A DNA stretch of 64,000 nt from Agelaius tricolor (Eukaryota; Chordata; Aves; Passeriformes; Icteridae): assembly GCA_023055355.1 (NCBI GenBank), contig JALJCS010000004.1, positions 23,567,244 to 23,631,243 of the forward strand, read 5' to 3'. Under the pieces are notes generated by a model. It saw only the letters and a program-made list of their open reading frames with translations. It searched no databases and was not told the DNA's origin. Shown piece by piece: positions 26,241-39,700 of the stretch (its first letter is position 1; each line of letters begins with the position of its first letter). The position numbers and the translations under genes are program-made.

Positions 26241-27256
26241 TGAGTCTCCTCAGATTTCAGTTCAGGGCACTGAGGTTGTTCCAGCTAATGGCCACCTCTC
26301 TGGGACACCTGCAGTCTTTCTCACTTTCAATTCATATGTGGCTAGTTAAGAAAAAGGCTAAGGGATTTTTCAGACAACTAAATCTGCAACATAACTAGAG
26401 TCCTTTTAAAAAGCCTGCTTTGAATGGAATCGACAGCTACATCAGAAGAGATATGCTATGATAAGTTGAAGAATGCAGGGCTCAGATGATTGATTTGTCA
26501 TCATAACCACCTCTGAGAACAGAGGGGAAAGGGTATTTTATTTTTAAATTTTAATCTAGGTAATATCTAGTGCAGCTGAAGAATGTTTGCATTGTCTTCC
26601 ACTACATGTGTGAGTAGAAGAAAATGAATGTGAGGTTTCTCACATTCTGTGTTTTCTGTGTGACAGAAAAAGACAGAACCAAAAACTGGTTTTGAATCTA
26701 TACACAGGAGACCATTTATCACAGGACTTATGTTTTGAAATTAATTTAGAAAAGCAAATGCTGACTGGAGCTTTTCCCTATAAACAAATCTAATTTTGAG
26801 ATTTGAAGGAAAACCTTCTGGTTCAGAAGGATAGAAGAGAAACAAGCAGACTCCCTGTTCCTTTCTGCTCCTGAACAGATCTATATCAGCAATTACTACT
26901 CATTCTGACAGCTTTCACAGAACTCTCAGCCCCATGTTTCAAAATCAAGAACTACACATAGCTATGAAACTTACTTGAATTAGTCCAAAACCTAAAACCA
27001 GACAGGAGTAGAGGACCTTGACAGGTGTGGTACAGCACTGAATAAAGTCCTAAAAGGAGTTTAAAATAAATAAATAAATAATAATTTAAAAATTAAAAGC
27101 TTTAGAAAGTGAAATTGAGGAAATAAATGAAGCAATTATTTACCAAAAATACTTATCTCTACCTTTTCTTTACCTAAATATAACCAAGAGCTCAGGGCTA
27201 TGCTGGCTACTTAATTTGTGTGAGGAGCCAATTCATTTGTCTCAACCCTGGCTGTC
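26241..27256. other. Intergenic, nothing recognised
   Basis: Unique AT-rich sequence with an AAAT simple repeat at 27064-27087. No gene seen. Confidence 0.55.
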
Positions 27257-27733
27257 TGCGGGGAACGGGTTGCAATGCGCCACGTCCCGGAGACAGCCGG
27301 AAAAAGGAGGAAAGCCTTGTCTCTGGGGGTGCCTTTGCCTGGCACCTTTTCATGTCCCACAGGGGACAGGCAGTCAGCAAGGGGACCCCGAAGGCTGTGT
27401 ACCCCAGGGACGCTCTCCCGCCAGACGGCAGAAGGCCTCTGCCCGCGGGCTGCGCTGGCACATCGGCCTGGGCCGTGCTCTCCTGTCCGCAGGCGGACCT
27501 GGGGAGGAGCCGGGCGCATGAAAAGTAACTGCACCCCAAGCTCCGGGGGCTGTTCTGTCCCTTGCCTTTGGACTGTCTTGGGAGGGCTTTTCGAACTTGC
27601 TTTTGGAGTCCTGCCTCGCTGGCCCTCGCGTCTGTGCTGCCTCCCTGAGTCCCTGGCCAGGCCCGGCCCGCTTCGTCCCAGCGCCCTCTCCCTGCGTCCG
27701 GCCCTGCCGCCTCCGAGCCTGACCAGGCCGCCC

Positions 27734-27846
27734 CTGCCCGGGCTCCTGCCCGATCCCCTGCCCGATCCGCTCCCCTCGTGTCCCGCCGCCCTGCCCGGGC
27801 TCCTGCCCGATCCCCTGCCCGATCCCCTGCCCTCGTGTCCCACCAC
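27734..27846 (+). repeat. 57-bp tandem duplication in the GC-rich block
   Basis: CTGCCCGGGCTCCTGCCCGA and what follows repeats with a 57-bp period, starting at 27734 and 27791. Each copy itself holds nested CTGCCCGATCC units. Copies differ at a few positions. Confidence 0.85.
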
Positions 27847-28044
27847 CCCGCAGGGGCCGTGCCCAGGCCGGCAGCGGGCACAGCGCCGCCTCATCCGGAC
27901 ATCGCCGGCGCCCCTCGGCCGCCGGGGCTAACGCCCTCTTTTCCCTCTGCTCCTCTCTCCCTCTCTCTCTCTACAGCCCCGTTTCTTTCCCAGTTTTCTT
28001 CCTCTTGTTCTGTCTTCTCTAGCCCTCTTAAGGAGGGTAACTCC

Positions 28045-28157
28045 TTTTTTTTTTTTTTTTTGTTTGTTTGTTTGTTTGGGTTTTTTGTTTTGGATTTTTG
28101 GGTTTTTTGGCGGGGTTGTTTGTTTTTGTTTGTTTGTTTGTTTGTTTGTTTGTTTTT
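28045..28157. repeat. T-run and (GTTT)n low-complexity tract
   Basis: A T-run of 17 or so is followed by GTTT units broken by G-containing phrases, then a second clean GTTT array. It directly precedes AATAAA. Confidence 0.9.
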
Positions 28158-28160
28158 ACC

Positions 28161-28166
28161 AATAAA
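28161..28166 (+). terminator. AATAAA polyadenylation signal
   Basis: Lies just after the GTTT tract and is followed by CGGTTCTCAGACACAATG. In the LTR reading it marks the R region. In the transcript reading it would end the RNA. Confidence 0.5.
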
Positions 28167-28253
28167 CGGTTCTCAGACACAATGTTTGCCTCGTTTGGCT
28201 TAATTTCGTTCCTGACCATCCATTTTTAAAAGAACTTCTTGCGGTTCCCCACA

Positions 28254-31200
28254 GTGGAATACAACTTGCTACTTATTACACTGTAAAGTAATGTCAAGTG
28301 ATACAATTCAATTTGAACTCACGGAGCATGACCATCAAAGCAATAACACTTCCAGAAGAAGCAGTTACAAAATAAACAGTTACCTGATGCTGAAATTATG
28401 GTAATTTCATCTAATCTAACTTTGCGAGATTGCTAAACTTGTGTTCTTGCTCAGCAATATTTCTTATAGGAAACTGACAGAAATATGCTTATATAATCAG
28501 CAAGGGGATATACCAGACTTTTCTTGCTCAGTCCACCCATGCACCCTCTACCCTGGTTTGAGCCCTTTCACGATTAATTTCGGCCCCTTTTGCTTCCATA
28601 TACATCCACTGCCATTTAAAGCTTGTGGTTCTCAAAACCCCTGTCTGCAAAATCAATTTTAACCCATCCTGGATGCAGAAGAGCTATTACTTGAAGGGAG
28701 TTTTATGCCCTATTTCCCTGCTCACCAATGTGAAGACATCTGCACTCCTCTGACTGTTCTCATTCCCACCAGCTAGCCCCAGCTGCCAGAGAAAACCTGT
28801 CCACTTTGGGAACAGAAAAGGAAACCATTCTCCAGCCAACCACTCTTTATCATTGTGTTAATAACCATGTCCCCATCTGTCCTCCATGTCCATCTGCTGT
28901 CCTCTGTCTTACACTGGGCTTGGACGGTCCTTGGTGAATGCATAGCCCTTGGTGACTATATTTTTGTCATACTTCCAAAAAACTGATTAGACTAAGCCTT
29001 GATCCATGCATAACAGATAATTTAAGAGAAAGAGAAGGAAGAATATTGTTATACAAAGACCCTTGTCACCTGCACACCATAGTATGGTCCCAGAAAGGCC
29101 ACCAGCTGTCTGCTCCTGTTCTGAGAAGGGAGCTGAAAACAGGATCTCATCTATCCCTTTCCACCTGAGGACTGAACAAAAGACCCATAGCCAGTTGACA
29201 GGATGTAAGGCAAATGGATTTTAGGGATCCTGAAGGCTGCCAAGGTGGGGCAGCAAAATGACTAGCCAAAATACATGACTGAAAAGAAAGATAATATTTT
29301 GAATGAAAACAGTGTGGGATTCATAGAAGATTTCATATTTTCGCAGGGGAGGTGGTGGGGAGGAGGGAGGGGTTGTGAATGATTTTTTTTTTAGGGAAAA
29401 AGCAAGGGCCTATGTTCTACCTATAGCCAACAAGTATCAGTGTGCTGTAAGTGTTTAGATTCATGGGGGGTTTTTTATGCTTATTTCAGTAATGGTGTGT
29501 AAGTCTTTAGATAAATAAATTTATAAGACCCTGATACCACAGTTTTAACAATATTTTGTGTTTCAGCTCTTTCAGCATACCCACAGGACAGCGTGACATT
29601 TGCAGGACAGTGACCATGAACTATTGGAAATTGTCAGGATGACACCTTAATTTCCATGATTGAAAAAAAATTCTGTCATTCAAAAGAGATGCACCAGAAA
29701 AAAATAAAATACTTTTTCTCTCCATCAACTTATTCTGATGAAGTCATCCAGTTGTAATATTCTGTTGCTATTTCTGAAATCTGTAAATATCACAAAATGC
29801 ACAAAGACAATCACGTGAAATGCAAAAACCACAGGCATAGCATTGTCTTGCTCAACCCATTGGAATCTGTCACTGAACAAAGGAACCCAAAAAAAAAGAA
29901 AAAGAAAAAACCCACTGTGTTGGAAGAAAAAATGTTCATGCAGACGCACAAACCAATAAAAGCAAGGAAGTTCTGAATCCAGGTCACTGTGGAGTCCTAA
30001 ACACAGGCCTATTGTGTTTTGATGCAGCAGAAGCCCATATGGTCTTCCATTAGAGGGTCTCAAAGCAATGGGCAATGTTACCATACCATATGTGCTGATT
30101 TGAACTACTGTGATGATTTATGTTAGTGAGCATAAGGATTTTTTTGCTTTCCCATTTTTTTTTCTTATTCTTGTTTTGTTAGCAGAAGCCTACAAATGGA
30201 CAACCTTGTCATTGGGGATTTTCAGCAATAATACTAAATTTTTCTCTGAAAAAAATGAGCAAAAAAACTGTAAGGCAAACAGAGCAGGACTTCATGTTTA
30301 AAAGCAAGTTCTCTAACCTGGAACTACAATTTTCCACCAAATGAAAGATCCCAGTTTCTACTTCAGTTTCACACTGCTTCTAATCAATTCCCTGCTAGGA
30401 AGCTACAAAAAGGCAGTGGCCAAAAATGAACCTTATGGTAATTTACCTCTCAGAATCTGAGCCCCACAATACAGGTTTGTTTCTCAATTTCCCCTTCTAA
30501 AACAAAGCAACTGGAAAGATAATCAAACATTAAAAGTATCAGTGAGTAAAAAAAAAAAAAATCTTGCTTTCTGGGAGAAAGAAACAGTAATGTATCTAAA
30601 CAAAGTAATAAAAAAGCCAGCATCATCTCTCATTTTATCCATAGTACAAACCAGAGCTATCCATGACTTTTCTACCATGGATTGGTTCTGTGTATAAAAG
30701 TCATCACACAACACCCAACAAACTTGCCATTCATCCTGTTCTGCTGAGTATTGCATACTTTGATGAAAGATCATAAAAAAGACAAAACAGCCCACTAAAC
30801 AGAGGAGCAGATTTCTTTCTCCTTTCCATGCTGTTACAGCTCTAACTACCCCACCCCACCAAATGTCATTGTCAAGTGTAACTGCTTGGTGAAGATGCTG
30901 GTTGTAATCTACAGACTGAACCAGCTGAATAATTAATTCAGCTGACAATTGTTGCTTTTCCATATTTATAAAATGTCAAGACAAAAATGGCATAGAAGGA
31001 AATTTCAACAGCACAAAGATAGGAGGTATTCAATCCCTTATAAAATCCTGGGCAGCTGCCAGCCAGCCAGCCATAGAAATTGCTCTCCTTCAACTCAATG
31101 CAACCCTCCAACTCAATTTTCCCTACACATTTTTTCTAAATATCAGAGAAACACCAGGTGCTCCAATGTCAGATGGTGCTCTGAGCTGTTGATTTAAGAA

Positions 31201-31989
31201 CATGGAGGGGGGAAATTGAGATAACTCACCCAGTTATATGTACATGGCTTTGTGCGTAGAGATGCATATGGACTGTATGGGCAAACACACTGACATGAGG
31301 TTCTGGTAGTTTTACAGATTCTTTCTTTATCATTAGCATATTTGCAATTGCCTATACACCATGGGAATTAAATCAGAAATCAAATAAGCTGTTCCTATAT
31401 TTTATAGAATTGACTAGCTAAAGCAAGGCACATTCTGCCAAAAAGCCAGTTGCAAGAAGGATCCACACAATGAACCCAAGAAAAACCCATGTGGGTTGCT
31501 GTTAGGGCCAGATGAAGTGAACTTGGCAAAGCAGAACAGACAAGCCAGAAAATATGTGGTTGTCCAGAAACATATGCAAAAAGAAGTGCTTAGGGCCAAA
31601 GTGCTGGCTAGAAAGTCAGCTTGCTTACCACAGGCAGAAAAGCAGACTCATCTCATCCAGTAAATGTAAATCATGTCATTCCATTAAGTTACACTGAATC
31701 TATCAAATAGTGCTCTTAACAGAATCATTAATCCTTGTGTTTTGAAGTTGTTTAAATCCTTAATCTATCAACTTCCAAGTGCCAGATCTCAGGAAGGACA
31801 GAGCTCTCTTTGGTGAGAGGGGATGGCAGGGCTGGACAAATGCAATGTATTCAACAGAAACAGCAGAGCATCCTTCTCCTGGAGTGAAGTCCCTCCCATG
31901 GTAAATAAAGATCAGTTATACTCTTCATCTCTGCCTCCACACAAGTGATCTCCCCCATGGGTCCATGCTGATGCTGTTCCCTTTTCCAA
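28254..31989. other. Intergenic, mostly unique DNA
   Basis: No gene recognised. It contains a G-quadruplex-type motif at 29346-29372 and A-rich runs near 29888 and 30548. Open frames of 119 codons (29725-30084, minus) and 146 codons (30523-30963, minus) have no recognisable domains. Confidence 0.5.
29346..29372 (+). other. Potential G-quadruplex
   Basis: Four G-runs of 4, 4, 3 and 4 with loops of 7, 4 and 1 bases fit the G3+N1-7 pattern. It is isolated in AT-rich DNA. Confidence 0.6.
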
Positions 31990-32490
31990 CCAAGAAATGA
32001 AACTCAAGTTAATTTTAATACAGAACGTAATATAAAAGTGGATCTTTATTGAAGGCCTTCAGGGGCAGTTATGGAAAGGTGTCCACAGAAACCTGCCCAC
32101 ATAGGGTGAATACAGTTTTTATATGTTTAGCAAATTAGCATAATTGACAAAAAAAGCACAAATTAGGGAGAAAAATGATGATGGAATTTCCCCCCAGGTC
32201 AAGCTCCTTCTCTGGAGCCCCCCATCTTGGTGCTAGCTCTACTTTGTTAATTAAGATGTATTTTGAAGTGTTGTTCTCAGCCTTGGTCCCAGGAAGATAG
32301 GAGAGATAGGGTAGGGGTTTTGTATCTCCCGGGTCTTGGAGCTCTGGAATTTGTTTTGTCTTTCTGCCTAGGAAAAAGCCATGGAAAATTACTGAGAAAA
32401 CTACCCACTAGTACAATAGGCTACAGAGCTACAAATATATGTGTGAAGAATACAGAAAACAATACATATATAAGGAAAAAGGGCAAACCA
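31990..32490 (-). mobile_element. Minus-strand ERV LTR fragment
   Basis: Forward-strand TTTATT at 32045-32050 is a minus-strand AATAAA followed by GATCCACTTTTATATTACG. Inner phrases such as GGAATTTCCCCCCAGGTCAA and TAGCTCTACTTTGTTAATTA match an avian ERV LTR type I recognise, read on the minus strand. Boundaries are approximate. The right edge abuts a CR1 in the opposite orientation. No coding remnants accompany it. Confidence 0.55.
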
Positions 32491-32494
32491 AAAC

Positions 32495-33465
32495 AGCACC
32501 AGTAGCAGTGTTATTTGAAGTCTTCATTAATGATGTAGATGAAGGTATCGAGTACACCCTCAGCAAATTTGCTGGTGACACCAAGCCAAGTACTGATGTT
32601 GCTTGAAATACAAATGCCATCCAGACGGACTTGGACAGGATCAAGAAGTGGATCCATGACAACCTCATGAGGTTTAACAAGACCAAGTGCGAGGTGCTGC
32701 ACCTGGGTTGGACCAACCCCTGGTTCTAACATAGGCTAGGGGATGAACAGATAGAGAGCACTCCTGCCAAGAAGGACTTGGGGGTGCTGGTGGCTGAGAG
32801 GCTGGACACGACCCAGCCATGGGCACTCACAACCAGAAAGCCAAACATGTCCTGGGCTGCATCCAAAGCAGCATGGGCAACAGGGCCAGGGAGGGGATTC
32901 TGCCCCTCTGCTCTGCTCTACTGAGAGCCCACCTGGAACCCTACATCCAGCTCTGGGGTCCCAGCACAGGAAGGACATGGACCTGTTGGAGAGAGTCCAG
33001 AGGAGGGTCACAAAAAGAATTAGAGGAACTGAATACTTTTCCTGTGAAGAAATGCTGAGAGAATTGTGACTGTTCATCCTGAAGAAGAGAAGACTTTGGG
33101 GTGACATAATTGCAGCTTTCCAGTACCTGAAGGGAGATGCAGGAAACATGAAGAGATACTCTTTACAAGAGCATGTAATGACAGGATAAGGAGGGATGGA
33201 TGGCTTCAAACTGAAAGTCGGTAGGTTCAGATCAGATATTAGGAATAACTTTTTCACTGTGAGGGTAGTGAGGCACCAGAGCAGGTTTCCCTAAGAAGTT
33301 GTGGATGCCCCATCCCTGTGAGTGTTCAAGGCCAGACTGAGCACTAAGCCACATGGTCCATTGGGAGGAGTCTCTGCTCATGTCAGGGGCAATGGAACTA
33401 GATGGTCTTTAAGGTCCCTTCTAACCCAAGCCATTCTACTTTTCTAAGGTTCTATGATTCCATGA
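32495..33465 (+). mobile_element. 5'-truncated CR1 with dead reverse transcriptase end
   Basis: It begins within the reverse transcriptase: VFEVFINDVDEGIEYTLSKF, then AGDTK where active elements have ADDTK. The first Asp of the catalytic pair is Gly at 32574-32576. The reading continues through [20 protein letters not shown] and DLGVLVAERLDTT. A frame change follows near 32820, and the 3' region ends with AAGGTCCCTTCTAACC and a TCTATGATTCCATGA tail. The element is about 970 bp, inactive, and of a different CR1 type from the copy at 1.1-5.1 kb. The LTR on its left may have inserted into it or beside it. Confidence 0.92.
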
Positions 33466-33506
33466 CTCATTGAGCAAGTCCCTGATTTGGCTACCAAATA
33501 GATAGG

Positions 33507-33563
33507 GGATGGATGGATGGATGGATGGATGGATGGATGGATGGATGGATGGATGGATGGATG
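33507..33563 (+). repeat. (GGAT)n microsatellite
   Basis: About 14 uninterrupted GGAT units (57 bp). The array is pure, so its length is likely variable. It lies about 40 bp past the CR1 tail. Confidence 0.97.
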
Positions 33564-34289
33564 TCAGTTGTCCACCAAGGTTCTCCATCACTTCTGTCTT
33601 CCGTAGAACACGGGGGAGAAAAATAACACAGAGAAAAATATTGTGGGTAAAAATAAAGGCAACTTAATAAAGCAAAAACAATGGTTATGCACAGAAGCAA
33701 AGGAAAAGCAAAGTTTTGTTCTTTATTTCCCATCAGCAGACAATGCCCAGCTGCTTTCCAGGAAGTAGGGCTTCCAGATGCATAGTGGTGGCACTAAAAG
33801 ACAAATGTATTAACAAATGCCTGCTCCCCTCTTCCCTCTTTCTCTTAGTTTATATTGCCAAGCAGATGCCATATGGTATGGAATATCCTTTTGGTCAGTT
33901 TGGGTCAGCTGCTTTGGCTGCATTCTCCCAACACCTTGCCCATCCTCACTGGTGAGTGGAGAAATGTTGCAAAGCCTGCACTGATGCTGTGACAGCACTT
34001 CTCAGCAGGAGCTAAAACACTGGTGTGCTATCAACACCTTTCTAACCACCAGTGCAAAGCATGGCACTACAAGGGCTGCTGTGGGGAAAATTAGCTTAAT
34101 CTCAGCCAGAGCCAATACAGTGCATCAGTCCAGCCACAGATTACTTCTTTCATTCATTTTTACATTATGACAGAATGCCTCACAGGGAAGCCTAAATAAC
34201 TCCATTTTATCAGTTCTTAAAATAGAGTCAAATGTCATGCAGAACTTAATGAACTTAGAAAAGAACAGTAATCAAGCTGCAAAAAAATC
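33564..34289. other. Intergenic, nothing recognised
   Basis: Unique DNA between the microsatellite and the enhancer-like stretch. Short open frames only. Confidence 0.55.
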
Positions 34290-35620
34290 CAATTTTTTTA
34301 TCCCTTTTTATTTGATCCTAATCACTCTGTGCTATAGGCGGTCAGTAGACACAGGATTGGAAAATAAATAAATGCACCCTGGCAGCTGCCTCAGCTGCCA
34401 CTGCAAGTGCTTTCTGACACATAATTAGAAAACAAATGGAAGATTAGCTTAATAATATTCATTAGCATCTAGCGAAACCAAGAGCATTTCGTGTTCAAAG
34501 CATGTTGGGCTTTTAGATGAGTTTAAGAAAATTCTGTATTTCCACCCTTCCGTTATGAGAAGACTGGGGGATGGGGCAAGAAGGGGAGGGAGGAGAGGTG
34601 GGGGGAGAGAGGGGGAGAGAGAGCTTGCACAGGGTTAACCCCTTTCTTTCTTGTCCATGCTATTTATTGATGTGGTTTTTTCCCACAAGTCTTTCTGCTA
34701 ATCTTCAGGGCAGGAATAGTTAACAGAAAAGCAAGGCCTCCTTTCAGGCATTGTTGTTTTTCCATGCTCCCCTTCTTTTTTTTTTTTTTTCCGTCAAATT
34801 ATCCTAAGTAAGGATTTTAATGATATTCAGAAATCACGGCTGTCTTGCTGAATCGCTGTAGGACTGACCTCCCTTGACAGTTCTTAAATTATTCAGCTAT
34901 CAAGGGCCTGCTAAACATTAAATTAAGCATCCTCTCTCCCCTGTCCTAAACCATTAAGTTATGCAAATGCACAGATAATGGGGCATATGACAGCTGGAGG
35001 CATTAATCAGGCAGCTCTGTCTCTGGGCTGTTGTTATGTAGAAACCGCATCTGCCAACAGACAGAAGAGACACAATTAGATCTCACTTAATGGAATAAGA
35101 AGAAACTACCGAGCTCTCTACACTCCTGTTAGGTTGTAGACCTGGGAGGGAATAAGGCACTTGGGAAATCTCACTTGCTCTCTGTTTCTCTTGCTCTCCT
35201 TTTTTTAATACCTGTTCTTCCAATTGAAATGAAAAATTACCTGTAATTGTTATCATTTGCAAACAAAGCCTGTCAGAAGACCCACCCGCTGTTTACAATG
35301 GATGTTTTTCTTGTTCCTTGCTAAGGTTCTTTGGGGAATTTTCCTTCATTTGTTTTTTTAACTAATGCTCTGTCTTTTGCTGGAGGAGGGTGGAGGGGGG
35401 AAGGAAGCAAATAAATGGGTGTCCCTTTACACCATTCAAATTACTGCTTTGAAAATGAACTGGCATGCTCAATCATAGCGAAAAAGCATATTGCTGAGGC
35501 ATGACTCAGTTTGCCATTTGTACATATGTGATGATTTCTTTCTTATTACTTGCTAATTATTGGACACCAGTCTTTGCATGCAGATTTTTCTGGCACTTTT
35601 TAACACATTTTCCCCCACAA
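34290..35620. promoter_or_regulatory. Putative cluster of conserved noncoding enhancers
   Basis: A 1.3-kb stretch with no transposon sequence. Words typical of developmental enhancers include TTAATAATATTCATTAGCAT (34450-34469), octamer ATGCAAAT (34961-34968), the Meis-type TGACAGCTG (34988-34996), GGCATTAATCAG beside it, and TGCTGAGGCATGACTCAGT (35492-35510), an AP-1/Maf-like site. A purine-rich tract at 34561-34622 sits inside. The stretch lies about 28 kb past the 3' end of PSAT1. Function and conservation are inferred from texture only. Confidence 0.4.
34566..34615 (+). other. Purine-rich tract with potential G-quadruplex
   Basis: G-runs of 5, 4, 4 and 3 with loops of 2, 6 and 1 bases at 34566-34590 fit the quadruplex pattern. 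Two longer G-runs follow, to 34615. The tract is almost entirely A and G, so triplex-type structure is also possible. Confidence 0.6.
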
Positions 35621-36059
35621 AATTTCTTCTCTGCCTAATGAGGTGGGTGGGGGTGGTGCCCAGAAGTTTTGGGACATCCTATGAATTTCTTAAAGGGGTT
35701 TGGAAAATAGTCTAAATAATTTAATGCAGCTTACTTTAAGAGTGGCTTTAAAAATCCTTGTTCAAAATTTGGGCTGTGATGAAACATGGATCAAAAAATA
35801 TTGAGTTAGTGGGTAAGTGTACACACATGACTCACTGTGTTAGAAAGGAACCTCTTTCCTATAGAGACTAATCTTATGTAATCTACTGGAATTTCTGAAA
35901 GCCTTCATTATTAATAAAGTATATGATGGAATTTTCTTACTACAAAGATCTTTCACCCATGGTAAGCTCTCCCCTCCTCTCTGAAAGAATACCTACTAAA
36001 ACAACTTCATTAAATCCTTAAGACAAAATCTTTAATATAGGTATTTTCTCATGGAGAAG
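35621..36059. other. Intergenic, nothing recognised
   Basis: Unique DNA up to the LTR edge. A G-rich phrase is present near 35640. Confidence 0.5.
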
Positions 36060-36757
36060 TGTCTTGGTTTGAAAAGACGAGTGTCTACTAAGGAAGGTGG
36101 GAGCCTCTCTTGAAATGGAAATGTAAACTCCCTCCCTCGGAATTATTATAGTTTTGAAATTAAGGGGCTCTTAGGCAAAGATCTGGGAGCAGGAATAACA
36201 GTTCTTTATTAGGAAAATAAAAATAAAAATGCAGTAATAGAAAACAACACTGACAGAGTTAGAATACAAACTGACACCCTGTTGGTCAAGGTGTTGGTAG
36301 CAATCCAATTAAATGGTGGCTGCAGTCTTTTTGGAGTGACAGATGTGGTTCTGTTGAAGCACTGATCCTGTAGAAGGGTATAGTTTTCCTCTGAAGGTTC
36401 AGTCACGGTGTAGATGAGCCTGGTCTTCCTCTGGGAATCCAGTGAAAAAGGCTGTACCTCTGGTAATCCAGTGGGAAAAGGCTGCCTGTGTTGTTCCAAA
36501 TCTCAGATTATATCCAGGTAGGAATGCTTGGCTCCCCCCACTGGTGGAGCATCTCACAATGGGATGATGTAATTTTATCAGTCATGCAGTGAGACTCAAT
36601 GGCCCATTAACAGAAGATATCTCCTGGGGGAGAGGATGGGTCATGGAAGAGATAAAGAAAACTGCCCCACCTGGCTTTAACAGCTGACCTACTCACAGAA
36701 GATAACTGCCCCACCTGGTTCTAAGAGATGGCAATGGAATACACACCCCCAGCCACA
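36060..36757 (-). mobile_element. Passerine-type solo LTR
   Basis: Forward TGTCTTGGTTTGAAAAGACG at 36060 is the minus-strand 3' tip (ending CCAAGACA). The minus-strand 5' tip TGTGGCTGGGGGTGTGTATT lies at 36757. A minus-strand AATAAA is at 36205-36210. The sequence matches an LTR type I recognise as abundant in songbird genomes. Inside, ACTGCCCCACCTGG occurs twice 44 bp apart (36661 and 36705), an enhancer-like U3 duplication. The bases just outside the tips do not match, so no target duplication is evident. No gag, pol or env remains lie nearby. Confidence 0.8.
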
Positions 36758-39700
36758 TCTTGCATGGCAACCTTAGATAAGAAGCTGGGCTTTTAATTCC
36801 CATTATGTGTTAACTAATTTAATAAAAGCAAAGAATATCAATCTTTACTGTTATCAACTTTAATTTTTGGAAAGCAGTGACTTTTTTCTGGGACTAATGT
36901 GAAGATAAAAATGTTATTGAAGTAGTGGAAAAGGTTAGTGAGCATACATCAGTTTGCATACTGCTACTCAAATAAGCCCAATATGTGCTGCATGCAATTA
37001 GTAATACAGATCTTTTTCTGCCCAGCTGCCATGATCAAAACTTCTGCCCAAGGTTTTACAATCCAAACTGCTACCTGAACATATTGGTTAAACAGTTAAA
37101 GTTGATCTCTAACCCTACACAAAAAATAGTCACTACTCTTTCACTACTGAAAGCCTGAGACCTTATGAGCTTAACTGTCACCTACAGGTGAGCAAAGCTA
37201 GAACCCTATATCAAAGGAGGAAGAGAACAAATCTCAGAATCCCAAAATACCAGGTCTTCCTTAGGAATCCACTTTGGGGGGAAAAAGGAAGCATTAGGAT
37301 AAAAATTATAAATGGTCACAGCTGCCAGATTTCCACATTTAAAAGAAGAGAGAATGATAGAAAATGCAAGTTGCTTCTCTTATTTCTGTGACTGCATCTC
37401 TGACAAGCAGCTGGAGATCTAAGACCTTAAAACAGCAGATCATGAACCAGTACTAAATTAATGATGTGACTTTCTAATTACTTCCATTCATTTTGTTTTT
37501 TCTGTTCTTTTTATCTCAGGAGTACTGGGAATTTGGGCCAATATACTTCATCTCTATCTCCACTTTTTATGCGGAGGACAACTTTTCCTACCAGCCCAAC
37601 AAACTTCAAGGTAGGAAAAGTAGAAGCCAGGTAGAACATAACACCAGCAAATCTTATTACTTTCATTTTAATTTTTGACAATCATGGTATTTCAGACATT
37701 ACTTCAGCTGCCCAGATTGGTTGATGTGTTTGCTCCCAGTGATCATATAGATGCAGGTATCATTTCTCTTGTTTACAAAGTGCTCCCAGAGATCTGGATT
37801 ATGAAGCTCTTTATAAACTTCTCAGCACCAAAAATTACATTCAAGCTTCATGTTCATTTCTTCATTATTGAGATGTTGGATGGCTTCTGATTTGGGTTTG
37901 CAAGTCCTTATTGGGGTATTTTACTTTGAAATCAAGTGATACACAATTAACATCTTAGCTTTTCTATAAGGCTAGAAGTATTGTGTCAAATCAACAATAT
38001 GTGTATAAATTATTGTGCACAAATTCTATGTCTATAAATTGCATAAATTTCTGAATCCTTCACTGGAGAGGATGGGACAGATGCAGATAATCAAACCCAC
38101 TGTTTGTCCCATATTGTATGCTTTGAGACATTTAACTACTTTCTAGTTCCACTTCTGAAATTGTGCTGACTATGAAGCAGCATGCCATTAACAGTAAATA
38201 AAGTTATTTTTGAAATTCCTCCATGCCAATGCATACTAAGTTTTCAGTTGTATTTTTCAGAAGAAGCTAAATAGAGGTATCTGACCAATCTGAGTGCTTG
38301 TTCTGCGTTATGACAAGATAGATATGGCATTGTAATTAAATACGTCTATAAAAATGCCTGAATAAGGCATATGTATAGAGCACTTACAACTGTTCCAAAA
38401 TTTATCTAAGGTAGTCTTGGCCTATGGTACTACTTACAGTCTAACTGCAAACTTATAATAAGATATTCGCCTTTTCTGGCCACTGGTTATATTTTGACAA
38501 ACATATGTGGAGATAATTTCCTGTGTGATCCTGTGTAGCAGGTGAACTGTACAAAGACATACCTATATATTGAATTCTATTAGCAGAGATTGAGCATATC
38601 AAGAGATAAAATACTTCATGATGCAGAAAAATTTTTCTTGCATAATGGCATCATACAGAAACTAGAGATCACAGCATAAGTGTTTTAAGTAAGAAAGTGC
38701 ATGCACATGGTTACTGTTACTGCTTTTATTGGTGGCTCTCAATTTAATGAAATGTAATGAGATATTAAATAGGTTGCAGTAGCCATTCATGTTCACTCAT
38801 GTAATCACCTTGCTGTTTATTTGTTTCTGGCAGAGTTGCAACCATACAGTGCTCTCAAGCTGCTTTAGAAAGGAGCGTGGCAGCACTATCTTCACAGTCT
38901 CTCTTAGGGAAAAGTGTGTTCAGCAACACTTCCTTAAGTGAGACAACAGTGGAGAGAGCAGCACTGAAATTGTTGATTTGTGGAACAGCTATCTCACTCT
39001 TGTTCAAGAAAGCTTGTCCTGAAATGTTATTTTAAATTGATTTCTAAGCACCATAATTGATAAGCACCACTACAATAAGGTATTCTACCAACATATTTAA
39101 ACATTTGGCATTTTTACTATTTGGAATCCAAAAAAAACTGTACTGCCATCTTCATATGTGTTTTACACTATATATGTAGGTACATTTATTTTGAGATTAA
39201 CTGGGAGCTTAAAATGTGCAAGAGCAGATAGTCCTATGCTGAATTTCTAAATTTAAAAACAGAATTTGCAACATGTTCTTCATCTTGAATCTGCAAGTGC
39301 TTTTTCATATATGCTGAGTGGTAATATATATCAAGCTAGGACTGAATGTGTAGATTACTTTTTGAATGCAAGCTGACCATAAAGTTGATTTTTGAATGTA
39401 TGTTGACTATGCATACATACATGCAAATAAACTCTTTGTTTTGTAATTTATCCATCCATCCAAAGCCTATTACAGTGTAATGACTGGACTGTTGTTTATA
39501 TTTGCCCTTTCTTCAGATACAATTTTTTGCTACTTTATTACCTGGGACATAGCCCAGACTGGGATGTTTTTCTGAAATTTAGTGCTAACTTTCAGAAATT
39601 CAAACCTTCTCTCACAGCTTTGCCACCAATTTCATGACAATAGGACTGTACCTAGTATAGTAATTTGATATGAAATTACATTGGTTTAGCCTATTAAAGC

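Larger units (their letters stand above)
27257..28253 (+). mobile_element. Candidate solo LTR with CpG-rich U3
   Basis: A 1-kb block differs sharply from its flanks. From 27257 to about 27930 it is very GC- and CpG-rich. It then turns into a pyrimidine tract (27932-27972), a T and GTTT low-complexity run (28045-28157), AATAAA (28161-28166) and about 85 bases of U5-like sequence ending GTTCCCCACA at 28253. The left tip TGCGGGGAAC and this right tip form an imperfect inverted repeat, as LTR ends do. I see no matching target duplication. Alternatives are a CpG-island promoter with the first exon of an unannotated transcript, or a processed copy of a GC-rich transcript. Frames of 218-227 codons are open on both strands at once, which reflects GC content and a lack of stops and does not indicate a gene. 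Confidence 0.42.
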